Assembly: GCA_023664485.1 (NCBI GenBank)
Contig: JAMPFK010000039.1
Coordinates: 1 to 19,561, forward strand
DNA from: Bacteroides fragilis
GTDB taxonomy: Bacteria; Bacillota; Clostridia; Lachnospirales; Lachnospiraceae
DNA length: 19,561 nt
Direction: 5' to 3'
The notes under the pieces are model-generated. The model was not told where the DNA came from. It did no database searches and saw nothing but the letters and a program-made list of their open reading frames with translations. Below are positions 6,513-14,379 of the stretch, in pieces. Position numbers and translations under genes: made by a program. Position 1 is the stretch's first letter. Every line of letters begins with the position of its first letter.

Positions 6513-7652
6513 CAAAGTTGTCATTTTTTGGGCGAGAATCGGGCGCAGATATTCTATGATGATCTGAGCGGCTCTGGCATGGGATTTGGCGCCGGGGTGC
6601 ATACGGGAGCCGGCCATCGATTCGGTAGTGTCTGGCAGCTGGAGAAAAGCGATATTTGCGTCTCCGGCTGTTTTTTGATAGGTGTTTATGGCATCCGTAA
6701 TGGCAAGCGTCAGGTCATAGCCCAGCATACCGTAAGTCCAGACAATATGGGACATGGGATTGTTCCGGCGGAGCATCATGAGAAAATCGGTGACCGCCTG
6801 CTCAAAGCGCAGGAGATCTTCCCGGCGGCAGGTTCCGTCCGGTTCTTTATGTTGTTTGAAAGTCTGTCCTGTGGCGGGATCCGTCCACGCCGGCTGATCA
6901 AAGGCGCTGGCGTCGTTCGTTCCCAGATTGACGATGATGGCATCCGGTATCCAGCTCTGAAAATCATAAGGTTTTCCGGCGCCGAGCATTTCGTTCTGCC
7001 CGCCGGATACCAGTCCGCAGATCTTTTCATAGCGGGAAGGGAGGTTGTGCCGCGGGTCGTTGTCCCAGCCGCACAGAACGCCCCAGCCGCCCTGGGAAAT
7101 CAGGCGGTATTCCGCGTCTAAGGCATCGGAGACCATTCCCGCGTAGTCCCTGCTGGCGCTCATATACATGGGAAGCCAGTCCATATCTTCCCTGGCGCCA
7201 TAGGTTCCTTCGCCGGAAGTAATACTGTCGCCGACGAATTCCAGCTTAAAAGGCCTGTCTTTTACGGGAAGGAAAACGCCGTCGGATCGAAAGCCTTTTA
7301 CCAGCAGGCGGCAGACATCGTCCTCCGACATCGCCTGAAGCTCCCGGAAGAAGCGGATATTTTTAACGCTGTCGGGGCTCATGCCCCGGAAAAGGCAGAG
7401 GGAATAAGAACCGGATAACAGCATTTGCCTGCTCAGGAAAGCGCCGTTTAAGGAAGTCCATATCCAGGGTTCGTACACGTCAAAATCAACGTCGATGTCG
7501 ATCCATAATTCGGAACCCGTTACATTGACTTCGATACCGCTTCCATTAAAGAATAACGGCAATGCGCTCTGCGTTTCGTCGGTCCTTCCGTGAATTTTGC
7601 AGTGTGCGGTTTCTTTCAGCGCATATTGTTTCAGATTTTTATTCGGTGTCAT
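6507..7652 (-). CDS. SGNH/GDSL esterase, CE2-like
   Basis: This 381-residue two-domain protein has a beta-rich N-terminal part (about 1-125) followed by an SGNH hydrolase domain, the order seen in carbohydrate esterase family 2 deacetylases. The catalytic blocks are visible: GDSITSGEG at 141-149 with Ser143, QGGWG near 187-191 with an oxyanion Gly, GTND at 244-247 with Asn246, and HPG at 352-354 with His352. The position three before the His, usually Asp, is Ser349. Some CE2 enzymes act with a Ser-His dyad, so activity is still likely. There is no signal peptide, so an intracellular deacetylase of acetylated sugars fits best. The start has AAAGGAG 7 bases upstream, and its own promoter lies at 7696-7724. 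Confidence 0.85.
   Translation of the reverse strand: MTPNKNLKQYALKETAHCKIHGRTDETQSALPLFFNGSGIEVNVTGSELWIDIDVDFDVYEPWIWTSLNGAFLSRQMLLSGSYSLCLFRGMSPDSVKNIRFFRELQAMSEDDVCRLLVKGFRSDGVFLPVKDRPFKLEFVGDSITSGEGTYGAREDMDWLPMYMSASRDYAGMVSDALDAEYRLISQGGWGVLCGWDNDPRHNLPSRYEKICGLVSGGQNEMLGAGKPYDFQSWIPDAIIVNLGTNDASAFDQPAWTDPATGQTFKQHKEPDGTCRREDLLRFEQAVTDFLMMLRRNNPMSHIVWTYGMLGYDLTLAITDAINTYQKTAGDANIAFLQLPDTTESMAGSRMHPGAKSHARAAQIIIEYLRPILAQKMTTLS
6509..6529 (+). terminator. Weak terminator-like hairpin
   Basis: ATGACAA (6509-6515) and TTGTCAT (6518-6524) form a short stem followed by TTTTTT (6524-6529) directly after the GNAT stop. It lies inside the 3' end of the convergent SGNH gene. The stem is AT-rich and short, so termination would be modest. 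Confidence 0.35.
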
Positions 7653-7695
7653 GGCTGCTCCTTTTTTACATGGTCATGTGCGATGGATTAACTAT

Positions 7696-7724
7696 AGTTT
7701 ATTTCTTTTTGGCGCTCTTTGCAA
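7696..7724 (-). promoter_or_regulatory. Promoter of SGNH esterase
   Basis: On the minus strand, TTGCAA (7724-7719) and TAAACT (7701-7696) are separated by exactly 17 bases, giving a sigma-A type promoter about 45 bases before the SGNH start codon. It separates this gene from the ABC operon, whose terminator is at 7774-7798. Confidence 0.5.
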
Positions 7725-7773
7725 TCCTCTTTTGAGAGGCAGCGGGGGAATCGGCAAAACAATCGAAAGGATT

Positions 7774-7798
7774 AAAAGGAGCGGGTTATGACCCGCTC
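7774..7798 (-). terminator. Terminator of ABC operon
   Basis: On the minus strand GAGCGGGT (7798-7791) and ACCCGCTC (7786-7779) form a perfect 8-bp GC-rich stem with a 4-base loop, followed by CCTTTTAATCC. The stem overlaps the TAA stop codon of the second permease gene. Confidence 0.6.
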
Positions 7799-8583
7799 GA
7801 AGCATAATGCCTGACTCCGAATTTCCAGAGCAGCGCCGCCGGAACGAGAAAGAGACAGGCGCACAGCGGAAGGAAGATATATAGAGCGGACGTCCGCCGT
7901 CCCAGAAGATAAAGCAATGGATAATATTGGATCAGTGTATAGGGAATCGCAAAAGTTGTCATGAGCAGCATTTTTTTCCCGTAAATGCCAAGCGGATATT
8001 TACAGAATTCTCTGGCGCCGTCCGTAAAAACATTCATGAATTCCAGGCCGTCCAGCGTAAAAAAGCACAGAGCGGCATAGATCAGGAACAGTCCGCTAAA
8101 GACCGCCGTACCGCCGATCAGCATGAAAACGACGGTCATGATTCTGGAAAAATCCCAGACAACATCGCACTTTACGATGCCGTAGACGAACATGACGGCG
8201 GCCTGCAGCATTCTTCCGATGCGGGTCAGCTCGAATTTACTGCCGAGCACCTGCAGAATTTCATTCTGCGGGCGCACCATGATGCGGTCAAAGTCCCCTG
8301 AGCGCACCATGTTCGGAAAAAGGTCGAACCCTCTTGCGAACATTTCCGCAAACGAGAACTCCAACAGAATAATCGCAAAGCAGAGAAGTACTTCGCTGTA
8401 CGAGAACCCGTCCACGCTGGAAAACCGCCGGAACATAAAAAAGATTCCGAGAAATACGTTAAAAGAAATCAGAAACTGCCCTGCAGCCGTCAAAAAGAAC
8501 GATGTCTTATACTGCATCATACACCGCACGGTTATCGAAACATAATGTCTATATAGTTTTATGGAAGATGATATTTTTTTCAT
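7786..8583 (-). CDS. ABC-2 type permease (DUF990 family)
   Basis: This 265-residue membrane protein has about six hydrophobic segments and belongs to the ABC-2/DUF990 permease group. Members occur as two different permeases with one ATPase, as in viologen- or drug-exporter type systems. Typical features are the N-terminal QYKTSFFLTAAGQFLISFNV and, after the second helix, FPNMVRSGDFDRIMVRPQN (about 89-107), a conserved cytoplasmic loop of this family. GGGAG on the minus strand lies about 10 bases before the ATG. It is the last gene of the operon, 65 bases after the other permease, and its stop codon lies in the terminator stem. The two permeases are expected to form a heterodimer. The substrate is unknown. 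Confidence 0.85.
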   Translation of the reverse strand: MKKISSSIKLYRHYVSITVRCMMQYKTSFFLTAAGQFLISFNVFLGIFFMFRRFSSVDGFSYSEVLLCFAIILLEFSFAEMFARGFDLFPNMVRSGDFDRIMVRPQNEILQVLGSKFELTRIGRMLQAAVMFVYGIVKCDVVWDFSRIMTVVFMLIGGTAVFSGLFLIYAALCFFTLDGLEFMNVFTDGAREFCKYPLGIYGKKMLLMTTFAIPYTLIQYYPLLYLLGRRTSALYIFLPLCACLFLVPAALLWKFGVRHYASSGS

Positions 8584-8648
8584 TCCCCAATCGCTCCCTT
8601 TTCTTCCTTTTCCCTTCTTTTGTCAAAATCCGCTAAAACCATCCTGCC

Positions 8649-9452
8649 TTATCCGCCCTGCACGATGACACGCCTTTCCGCCGCTTTGCAGAGCTTCTTT
8701 CCTGTCAGCGTAATAACGGCCAGCCAGAAAATCTGCAGGACAATGGCTTTTTCCATTTCCACGCGGTTCATGCTGCCGCTGTAAATGCGCAGAGCGACAT
8801 TCTGCATGGCGGCGAAGGGCAGCAGTTCCATGATCTGCCGGACCTTTTCCGGGAAAAAAGGCAGCGGAATGAGGGCGCCCGAAAAAAATTCCACGGTGGA
8901 ATTGAACAGGATCCGGAGGCCCTGCGGCGAAACGGTAAAGAAGGTCAGCACATAAACGAGCATACAGAACGATACCATGACCAACAGCCCCAGAATCAGC
9001 GTTATAACAAAAAGCAGAAAATGGAGCGGGCCGGCCGGTGCGGCGATGCCATACGGTTCGGGTATGAACGCCGCGACGAGCAGGATCGGGAAACACCTTA
9101 GCACGGCTCTTGAAAGGCGGTTGGCGATGCTTCGTGCGAACCACATATTGTAAAGATCGATGGGGCGGCACAATTCATAGGCGATATTGCCGTTTATAAT
9201 CGAATCAAAAATTTCCCCTTCCATCATCCATGCCATGAAAAAGGCTAAGAACGCCTGCTGCAGCCAGACGTAGGAAGAGGTGGCGGACAAAGTCATCGGG
9301 AAGGCAGAGGCGTCCGAACGGTAAAAGGCGTAAAACACCATGATTTCCATGAGTCCCCAGGTGAACTGTGTGACGATTCCCGCCAGCGCGGCGGCGCGGT
9401 ATTGAAGCCCCATGGAAAAGCGCAGCCGGAAAAAGGATAAATATTTTTTCAT
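8649..9452 (-). CDS. ABC-2 type permease (DUF990 family)
   Basis: This 267-residue membrane protein is the partner of the permease at 7786-8583 and shares its plan but not close sequence. It has about six hydrophobic stretches, for example FLLFVITLILGLLVMVSF and the AFLAFFMAWMMEGEIFDSI region. IINGNIAYELCRPIDLYNMW (about 85-104) is the counterpart of the conserved cytoplasmic 'G-x-x-x-x-x-L-x-R-P' loop. The C-terminus PFFPEKVRQIMELLPFAAM fits the end segment of ABC-2 permeases. GGGAGC lies 11 bases before the ATG. It starts 21 bases after the ATPase gene stops, consistent with one transcript. It probably pairs with the other permease to export a hydrophobic or peptide-like compound. Confidence 0.85.
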   Translation of the reverse strand: MKKYLSFFRLRFSMGLQYRAAALAGIVTQFTWGLMEIMVFYAFYRSDASAFPMTLSATSSYVWLQQAFLAFFMAWMMEGEIFDSIINGNIAYELCRPIDLYNMWFARSIANRLSRAVLRCFPILLVAAFIPEPYGIAAPAGPLHFLLFVITLILGLLVMVSFCMLVYVLTFFTVSPQGLRILFNSTVEFFSGALIPLPFFPEKVRQIMELLPFAAMQNVALRIYSGSMNRVEMEKAIVLQIFWLAVITLTGKKLCKAAERRVIVQGG

Positions 9453-9473
9453 GAAAAAACAGCTCCCTTCTTT

Positions 9474-10265
9474 TCAACTGATGTCATAGGAACGATATAA
9501 TTCGGCAATCGTCCGGTCGATATCGCCGTTTCCTTTTTTAATGTCATCCAATGTGCCGTCCATCATGATACGGCCTTTTCCAATCAGGAGGATCCGGCTT
9601 GCAAGCGCTTCGATATCCTGCATATCGTGCGTTGTCAGAATAACGGTCGTTCCGAAGGTCTTATTCTGTTTTAAAATAAAATTTCGCACCGCGAGTTTGG
9701 AGACCGCGTCGAGCCCGATCGTCGGTTCGTCCAGGAACAGGATGCGCGGGCGGTGCAGAAGGGAGGCGGCAATTTCGCACCGCATCCGCTGGCCGAGCGA
9801 AAGCTGCCGCGCCGGAGAGCGCAGTAATTCTTTTAAATCTAACAGTTCCGTTAATTCTTCGAGGCTTTGTTGATATTGGGAATCGGAAATCGAATAGATG
9901 TCCTTTAGCAATGCAAAGGAATCTATGACGGGAACATCCCACCACAGCTGGGAGCGTTGTCCGAACACGACGCCGATCTGGCTGACATGTTCGATTCTGT
10001 TCCGATAGGGGATTCGTCCATCTATGAGAACGGTTCCGCTGTCCGGGGTAAGGATTCCGCTTAGAATTTTAATTGTGGAGCTTTTGCCGGCTCCGTTCGG
10101 GCCTATGTAGCCTACCATCTCGCCGTCGTGAATCGTAAAGCTGACGTCGGACAGTGCGTGAATTATTTCATACTCCCTGCGAAAGAGAGCCTTGCAGGCT
10201 TCGCCAAACCCCGCGTTTCTTTTGGCAATCCTGTACGATTTGCATACATGTTCCATCGTAATCAT
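9474..10265 (-). CDS. ABC transporter ATPase
   Basis: This 263-residue nucleotide-binding subunit drives export with the two permeases downstream. Walker A is GPNGAGKS (55-62), the signature is LSLGQ (155-159), Walker B is ILFLDE (175-180), and the switch His is His213 in TTHD. The stretch FGQRSQLWWDVPVIDSF (about 101-117) between Walker A and the signature is typical of ATPases that pair with DUF990 permeases. An insertion with basic residues near 15-35 precedes HALSDVSF. The start codon has AGGAGGA 7-8 bases upstream, so the ATG at 10265 is preferred over the in-frame ATG three codons later. It is the first gene of the operon, behind a structured leader. Confidence 0.93.
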   Translation of the reverse strand: MITMEHVCKSYRIAKRNAGFGEACKALFRREYEIIHALSDVSFTIHDGEMVGYIGPNGAGKSSTIKILSGILTPDSGTVLIDGRIPYRNRIEHVSQIGVVFGQRSQLWWDVPVIDSFALLKDIYSISDSQYQQSLEELTELLDLKELLRSPARQLSLGQRMRCEIAASLLHRPRILFLDEPTIGLDAVSKLAVRNFILKQNKTFGTTVILTTHDMQDIEALASRILLIGKGRIMMDGTLDDIKKGNGDIDRTIAELYRSYDIS

Positions 10266-10286
10266 GCTTGCTTCCTCCTGGTAGTT

Positions 10287-10382
10287 ATATTTTCATATCT
10301 TGCCAAGCCGGTCTGGTTCCGCTGGATTTTGCCAGCCGGATACCGAAGGTAAAATATTTAGTTGTCCCTTTGACGAAAGGGA
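10287..10382 (-). ncRNA. Hairpin-rich 5' leader of ABC operon
   Basis: Between the promoter and the ATPase gene the mRNA has about 115 leader bases with several stems. These are TCCCTTT/AAAGGGA at the very 5' end (10382-10376 with 10371-10365, 4-base loop), TACC/GGTA (10341-10351), GCTGG/CCAGC (10321-10336), and ATAT/ATAT near 10287-10298. A longer pairing, CCAG-CCGG (10332-10339) with CCGG-t-CTGG (10308-10316), competes with the GCTGG stem. That looks like a two-state switch. I do not match it to any riboswitch class I know, and no T-run follows. Confidence 0.3.
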
Positions 10383-10387
10383 ATTTC

Positions 10388-10416
10388 AGTGTAGCATAAA
10401 CAGGAGGAGATTGCAA
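10388..10416 (-). promoter_or_regulatory. Promoter of ABC operon
   Basis: On the minus strand TTGCAA (10416-10411) and TACACT (10393-10388) are separated by exactly 17 bases, a good sigma-A promoter. Transcription would begin about 10381, leaving a leader of about 115 bases. Confidence 0.6.
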
Positions 10417-10735
10417 GCGGGAAAACTGATTTCCGTGTTGATTCCCATGATCGATGATTTTGCCGTGAGAACAGGATCGTGAGAACAGGATATTTAAAAA
10501 AGGTGTTGAATAAAATTTCGTTTTATATTAGGATAAAAATATAAAAGGGCGTCACCGTACAGCAACGGTCTGCCTCGATTAACGAAGTCTATCAAAAAAG
10601 CAGCCTGTCCTTGGTCTTTTCCGCTTTCCTATCTGTGAAACCGCTCTCTTTTTCATAGAATCCTTATCCGACCGGTTAATTTTTTTGACCGTTCTTTAAC
10701 AACGGTTCATTTGTGGAGCCGGGCCGGCAAGGACC
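10417..10735. other. Intergenic region between divergent operons
   Basis: I see no convincing gene here. It contains a perfect 14-bp tandem duplication, CGTGAGAACAGGAT (10464-10477 and 10478-10491), an ATAAAA/TTTTAT inverted repeat near 10511-10526, and two small ACCGT/ACGGT hairpins near 10553-10568 and 10688-10706. TTGAAT (10506-10511) with TAGGAT (10529-10534) at 17-base spacing is a possible but weak plus-strand promoter. The rest is AT-rich, without an open frame that looks coding. Confidence 0.5.
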
Positions 10736-10744
10736 TGTTATGAT
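10736..10744 (+). promoter_or_regulatory. Possible extended -10 for glycosylase operon
   Basis: TGTTATGAT is an extended -10 (TG-N-TATGAT) about 65 bases before the glycosylase start codon. No clear -35 is present. It overlaps a 17-codon ORF, ATG 10740 to TAA 10791-10793, preceded by AAGGA. That ORF could be a leader peptide if transcription starts farther upstream. Confidence 0.3.
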
Positions 10745-10809
10745 GAAAAAAGTGACGCAGGAGGAAATGGCGGGCCGCCTTTCAACAGCGTAATACAGGA
10801 GATAAGCCA

Positions 10810-11292
10810 ATGACCCATCCAATCCCCCCTGTCTACGACAGGGATTCCAGAGTCCTTATACTGGGAAGCTTCCCGTCGGTCAAGTCGCGGGAACAGCAGT
10901 TTTTTTATGGCCATAAGCAGAACCGCTTCTGGCGCGTCATGGCGCAGGTGCTGGAATGTGAAGTGCCGGAGGATATTCCACAGAAGCGGGACATGCTGCT
11001 CAAACATCATGTGGCGGTATGGGATGTGATTGAAAGCTGTGAGATTACCGGCTCCTCGGATGCGAGTATCCGGGACGTGGCGCCGAACGATCTGTCCGGC
11101 ATTTTATCCTGCGCGGATATCAGAGCAATTTATACGAACGGCGCGAAGGCGCATCAGCTCTATCAGAAATATATCTTTCCGGCAAATGGCCGGGAAGCGC
11201 GCCTGCTGCCTTCTACGAGTCCGGCTAATGCCGGATACTCGCTGGAAAGACTGGTGGAATCCTGGAAAGCGGTCCGGGAGTCGTTAGGCTGA
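10810..11292 (+). CDS. Hypoxanthine-DNA glycosylase (UDG family 6)
   Basis: This 160-residue base-excision enzyme of the uracil-DNA glycosylase superfamily is most like family 6 (HDG), which removes hypoxanthine formed by adenine deamination. Visible motifs are LILGSFPSVKS (16-26, the motif 1 loop), FFYGHKQNRFW (31-41), WDVIESCEITGSSDASI (71-87) and LPSTSPAN (133-140, the motif 2 loop). Asn38 in HKQNRFW may correspond to the Asn reported as important in the archaeal HDG, from memory. CAGGAG at 10796-10801 lies 8 bases before the ATG. The helicase-nuclease gene starts 21 bases after its stop, so the two are co-transcribed. A mismatch-type uracil glycosylase is a less likely alternative. Confidence 0.85.
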   Translation: MTHPIPPVYDRDSRVLILGSFPSVKSREQQFFYGHKQNRFWRVMAQVLECEVPEDIPQKRDMLLKHHVAVWDVIESCEITGSSDASIRDVAPNDLSGILSCADIRAIYTNGAKAHQLYQKYIFPANGREARLLPSTSPANAGYSLERLVESWKAVRESLG

Positions 11293-11313
11293 GGGAAAGG
11301 CATGGTTTGAGAT

Positions 11314-14300
11314 ATGGATACGATTCTCCGGGATATTTTCCGTGCGGTTCATGAGGGGAAATGGCTGAGCATTGAATATCATAATCAGGATGACCAGATT
11401 ACAAAATACTGGATTGGTATCAGGGATCTGGATGTCCGTAACCGTACGCTGGCGGTGGAGGGGCTCCACCTTGGAAAATATACGGTGGAGACTTTTCAGA
11501 AGATCAAAATCGACTCCATTCTGCATTCTCAGATTATCGAGGGTTCTTTTTGTCCTGTGAACGAAGCGCTTCTGGAGGATATTTACCTGAATCCCCATAA
11601 ATATAATACGCTGTTCGATAATACGGCCAATTTGAAAATATTGAGCTATCTGGAAATGTGCAGCCGTCTTGATACCGTCCCCTGGAAATCTGAGTTCAGC
11701 CTGGTGCGGTATCTGGACAGGGACAGGCTCTGCACCGGGGAAATTTACCGCCTGGAGGAAGAGCAGTTCCGGACGATTGTGAGGAGCTTTCAGCGCCGCG
11801 CCGTGGCCGGGGAGCGGAAAGACGGCGTTCTGCATATGCAGCAGCTGGCGATGAATGTTCTGAGTATCCATATGTCAAAAGGCCTGTATGTACTGGCTTA
11901 CCGCAAATTGAATCTGGACGTGAAACAGCGGGCGCTGCGGCCCGATGAGGAGATTACTGTCTGTACCGAATTTACAATAAATGGAACAAAGCAGGGCATC
12001 CGGCGTTATCTGGATGCGGAGGAATACGAACTTCTGCACGATTTTGAGAAAAATCAGGAGAAAATCAAAGACTGCATTATGCGGCGTCTTGCGCCGCATG
12101 GCAGCGATGTGGATGATATGCCCTATATAATCGGCCTGGAAGCGGATATCGCGCTGGATCTGCATAAAGAGTACGGGTCCATTATCAGGATGTACCGGCA
12201 GGGAGAAGCGACGGTGCCGATCAAAGCCTTTTTCGGGGATCTGCTGGAAAGACCGAGAAGGACGGCGGCCTGTCCGATCGCGCTCATCGACCGGAAGATC
12301 AATATGGACCAGCTTCTGGCAATCCATAATGCGATGAAATATCCGGTAGCCTATATTCAGGGACCGCCGGGAACGGGAAAGACCAATACGATCATCAATA
12401 CCATCATAACGGCTTTTTTCAATGAAAGAACGGTGTTGTTCGCATCCTATAATAACCATCCGATCAACGGCGTATATGAGAAGCTTTCCGGCATGAAATA
12501 CAGGGGAAAGCCCATTCCTTTTCCGGTCCTGCGGCTGGGTAATCAGGAAAAGGTAAAGGAATCGCTTGTGACGATGCGGAAGCTTTACGAAGAAGTAAAA
12601 GATATCAGAGTATTTGAAGGGACGCTGGATCGGAATAAGGACGACCGGAAAAAGCGGGCCAGAAGGCTGTCGGAGCTGTTAAAACGATATGAAGAGATTT
12701 TGGACCTGAAAGAAAGGGGAGAGACGCTGGACCGTCTCCTGGAATATGAGAGGAAAAGAAACGCTTCCCTTTCGATGATGTCTTTTGAAGAAGATCTGGC
12801 GTCCAGGCAGCGCGGCAGGATCGACAGGAAGATGAAAGACGCGGGAGAAGTCTCGGAAGAGGAAGCGATCGCTCTGATCGATGATGATACGGAGGAATTA
12901 AAAAAGTATCTTTACTACATTTCGGCAGGCCGCATCCAGAAAATCGGAAAGCCGCAGAATGCGGATTTAAGAAACATCCTGGAGATGGCGGACGAGAAGG
13001 TAAGGACAGAAGCTTTCGTGAAATATCTTGGTGAGAAAGAAAATATCGTAAAACTGCAGAAAATTTTTCCGGTGATCGCGACGACCTGTATTTCCGCCCA
13101 TCGTCTGGGGGAGGCGGAGCCCATGTTCGATATGGTGATCATGGATGAAGCGAGCCAGTGCAACACGGCGGTGTCGCTTGTGCCGATCGTGCGGGGAAGG
13201 AGCCTGATGCTGGTAGGAGACCCGCAGCAGCTCAACCCGGTGATCCTGCTCGACGAAATGACTAATGCGAAACTGAAAAAGCGGTATGCGGTCTCAGAGG
13301 AATACGATTATCGGAGAAATTCGATTTATAAGACTTATCTTTCCTGCGATGCGGTGAGCGACGAAATTTTACTGCACAATCATTACCGCTGCCATAGAAA
13401 TATCATAGAGTTCAATAACCGCAAATACTATCATTCCCGGCTGAATATTTTATCGGAGAGCAGAGAAGAGCGGCCGCTCATCTATATGGATATGGAAGAG
13501 TCCGCCGCGGAACTGAAAAATACAGCGCCTGCGGAGGTGCGGGAAATCGTGAAGTATGCCGCGCAGAACAGGGAAAAGAGCATCGGGGTCATTACCCCTT
13601 TTGTCAATCAGAGGAAGCTGATTGAAGAAGAATTACGGCGGGCAAAAATAGCGAATGTCACCTGCGGGACGGTACATGCTTTTCAGGGAGATGAGAAGGA
13701 CGTTGTGCTGTTTTCTACGGCGATAACCGATCAGACACAGACCGGAAGCTACGAATGGCTGAAAAATAATAAAGAGCTGATTAATGTCGCGACTTCCAGG
13801 GCAAAAGACCGGCTGATCATATTGTCGAACGAAAAAAATCTGGAGCGGCTTCATCAGAAAGACGGAGAGGACGATCTGTATGAACTGGTACAATATGTGC
13901 GTTCTAACGGAACGGCTATGGTGACGGCGAAGCAGACGGCGTCCCGCGCTCTTGGGGTCAAACCGTTCAGCAGCGCAGTTGAAGAAGCGTTTCTCGAAAA
14001 CCTGACCCATGCGCTGGAAAATATCTGGCTGACGCAGAGCAGATATGCGGTGCATAAGGAAGTAGCGATTTCTCATGTTTTCACGGGAAGCGAAAACTAC
14101 AATGATTTATTCTATAACGGCCGTTTTGACTTCGTCGTATACCAGAAGAACGGCAGGCAGGAGATACCGATACTTGCGATCGAACTGGATGGAAAAGAAC
14201 ATTTCGAGGATGAAGTGATAAAGAACAGGGACCGGAAGAAAAACGCTGTCTGCCGTGAGCATGACCTCCAGCTGATACGCGTGGAGAATTCCTATGCCAG

Positions 14301-14355
14301 AAGATATAATTATATCAAAGAAATTTTGAGCGATTTCTTCTCCATTATGCATTGA
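11314..14355 (+). CDS. WYL-like / SF1 helicase / nuclease fusion protein
   Basis: This is a 1013-residue multidomain protein. Residues 1-80 look like a WYL-type sensor domain (AVHEGKWLSIEYHN, then IKIDSILHSQIIEG). An SF1 helicase of the Upf1/Dna2-like group follows: Walker A GPPGTGKT 350-357, motif Ia FASYNNHPINGV 377-388, motif II DEAS 611-614, motif III GDPQQLNPV 635-643, NHYRCHRNIIEF 689-700, motif V GTVHAFQGDEKDVV 785-798, motif VI NVATSRAKDRLI 824-835. A charged, probably coiled-coil insert of about 100 residues (430-530) splits the ATPase core. Residues 885-1005 resemble a PD-(D/E)xK nuclease of the DUF559/DUF2726 type: Asp939 in GRFDF, Glu957-x-Asp959-Gly-Lys961, then NRDRKK. It lies between two DNA glycosylase genes. 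Repair or phage defence is inferred. Confidence 0.88.
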   Translation: MDTILRDIFRAVHEGKWLSIEYHNQDDQITKYWIGIRDLDVRNRTLAVEGLHLGKYTVETFQKIKIDSILHSQIIEGSFCPVNEALLEDIYLNPHKYNTLFDNTANLKILSYLEMCSRLDTVPWKSEFSLVRYLDRDRLCTGEIYRLEEEQFRTIVRSFQRRAVAGERKDGVLHMQQLAMNVLSIHMSKGLYVLAYRKLNLDVKQRALRPDEEITVCTEFTINGTKQGIRRYLDAEEYELLHDFEKNQEKIKDCIMRRLAPHGSDVDDMPYIIGLEADIALDLHKEYGSIIRMYRQGEATVPIKAFFGDLLERPRRTAACPIALIDRKINMDQLLAIHNAMKYPVAYIQGPPGTGKTNTIINTIITAFFNERTVLFASYNNHPINGVYEKLSGMKYRGKPIPFPVLRLGNQEKVKESLVTMRKLYEEVKDIRVFEGTLDRNKDDRKKRARRLSELLKRYEEILDLKERGETLDRLLEYERKRNASLSMMSFEEDLASRQRGRIDRKMKDAGEVSEEEAIALIDDDTEELKKYLYYISAGRIQKIGKPQNADLRNILEMADEKVRTEAFVKYLGEKENIVKLQKIFPVIATTCISAHRLGEAEPMFDMVIMDEASQCNTAVSLVPIVRGRSLMLVGDPQQLNPVILLDEMTNAKLKKRYAVSEEYDYRRNSIYKTYLSCDAVSDEILLHNHYRCHRNIIEFNNRKYYHSRLNILSESREERPLIYMDMEESAAELKNTAPAEVREIVKYAAQNREKSIGVITPFVNQRKLIEEELRRAKIANVTCGTVHAFQGDEKDVVLFSTAITDQTQTGSYEWLKNNKELINVATSRAKDRLIILSNEKNLERLHQKDGEDDLYELVQYVRSNGTAMVTAKQTASRALGVKPFSSAVEEAFLENLTHALENIWLTQSRYAVHKEVAISHVFTGSENYNDLFYNGRFDFVVYQKNGRQEIPILAIELDGKEHFEDEVIKNRDRKKNAVCREHDLQLIRVENSYARRYNYIKEILSDFFSIMH

Positions 14356-14379
14356 GTATCCGGGAAAGGAGTTTTCAGG

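Noticed and set aside
8623..9171. 182-codon minus-strand open frame in another phase
   Set aside because: Overlaps the permease gene at 8649-9452, whose membrane helices and family loop are clear; the alternative frame is Arg/His/Pro-rich.
10681..10720. SOS (LexA) box near the glycosylase operon
   Set aside because: The GACCGTTC/AACGGTTC repeat does not fit the Firmicute GAAC-N4-GTTC box, so no damage-inducible operator could be claimed.
11284..12459. Two minus-strand frames of about 195 codons
   Set aside because: Shadows of the first third of the helicase-nuclease gene, with no ribosome sites.
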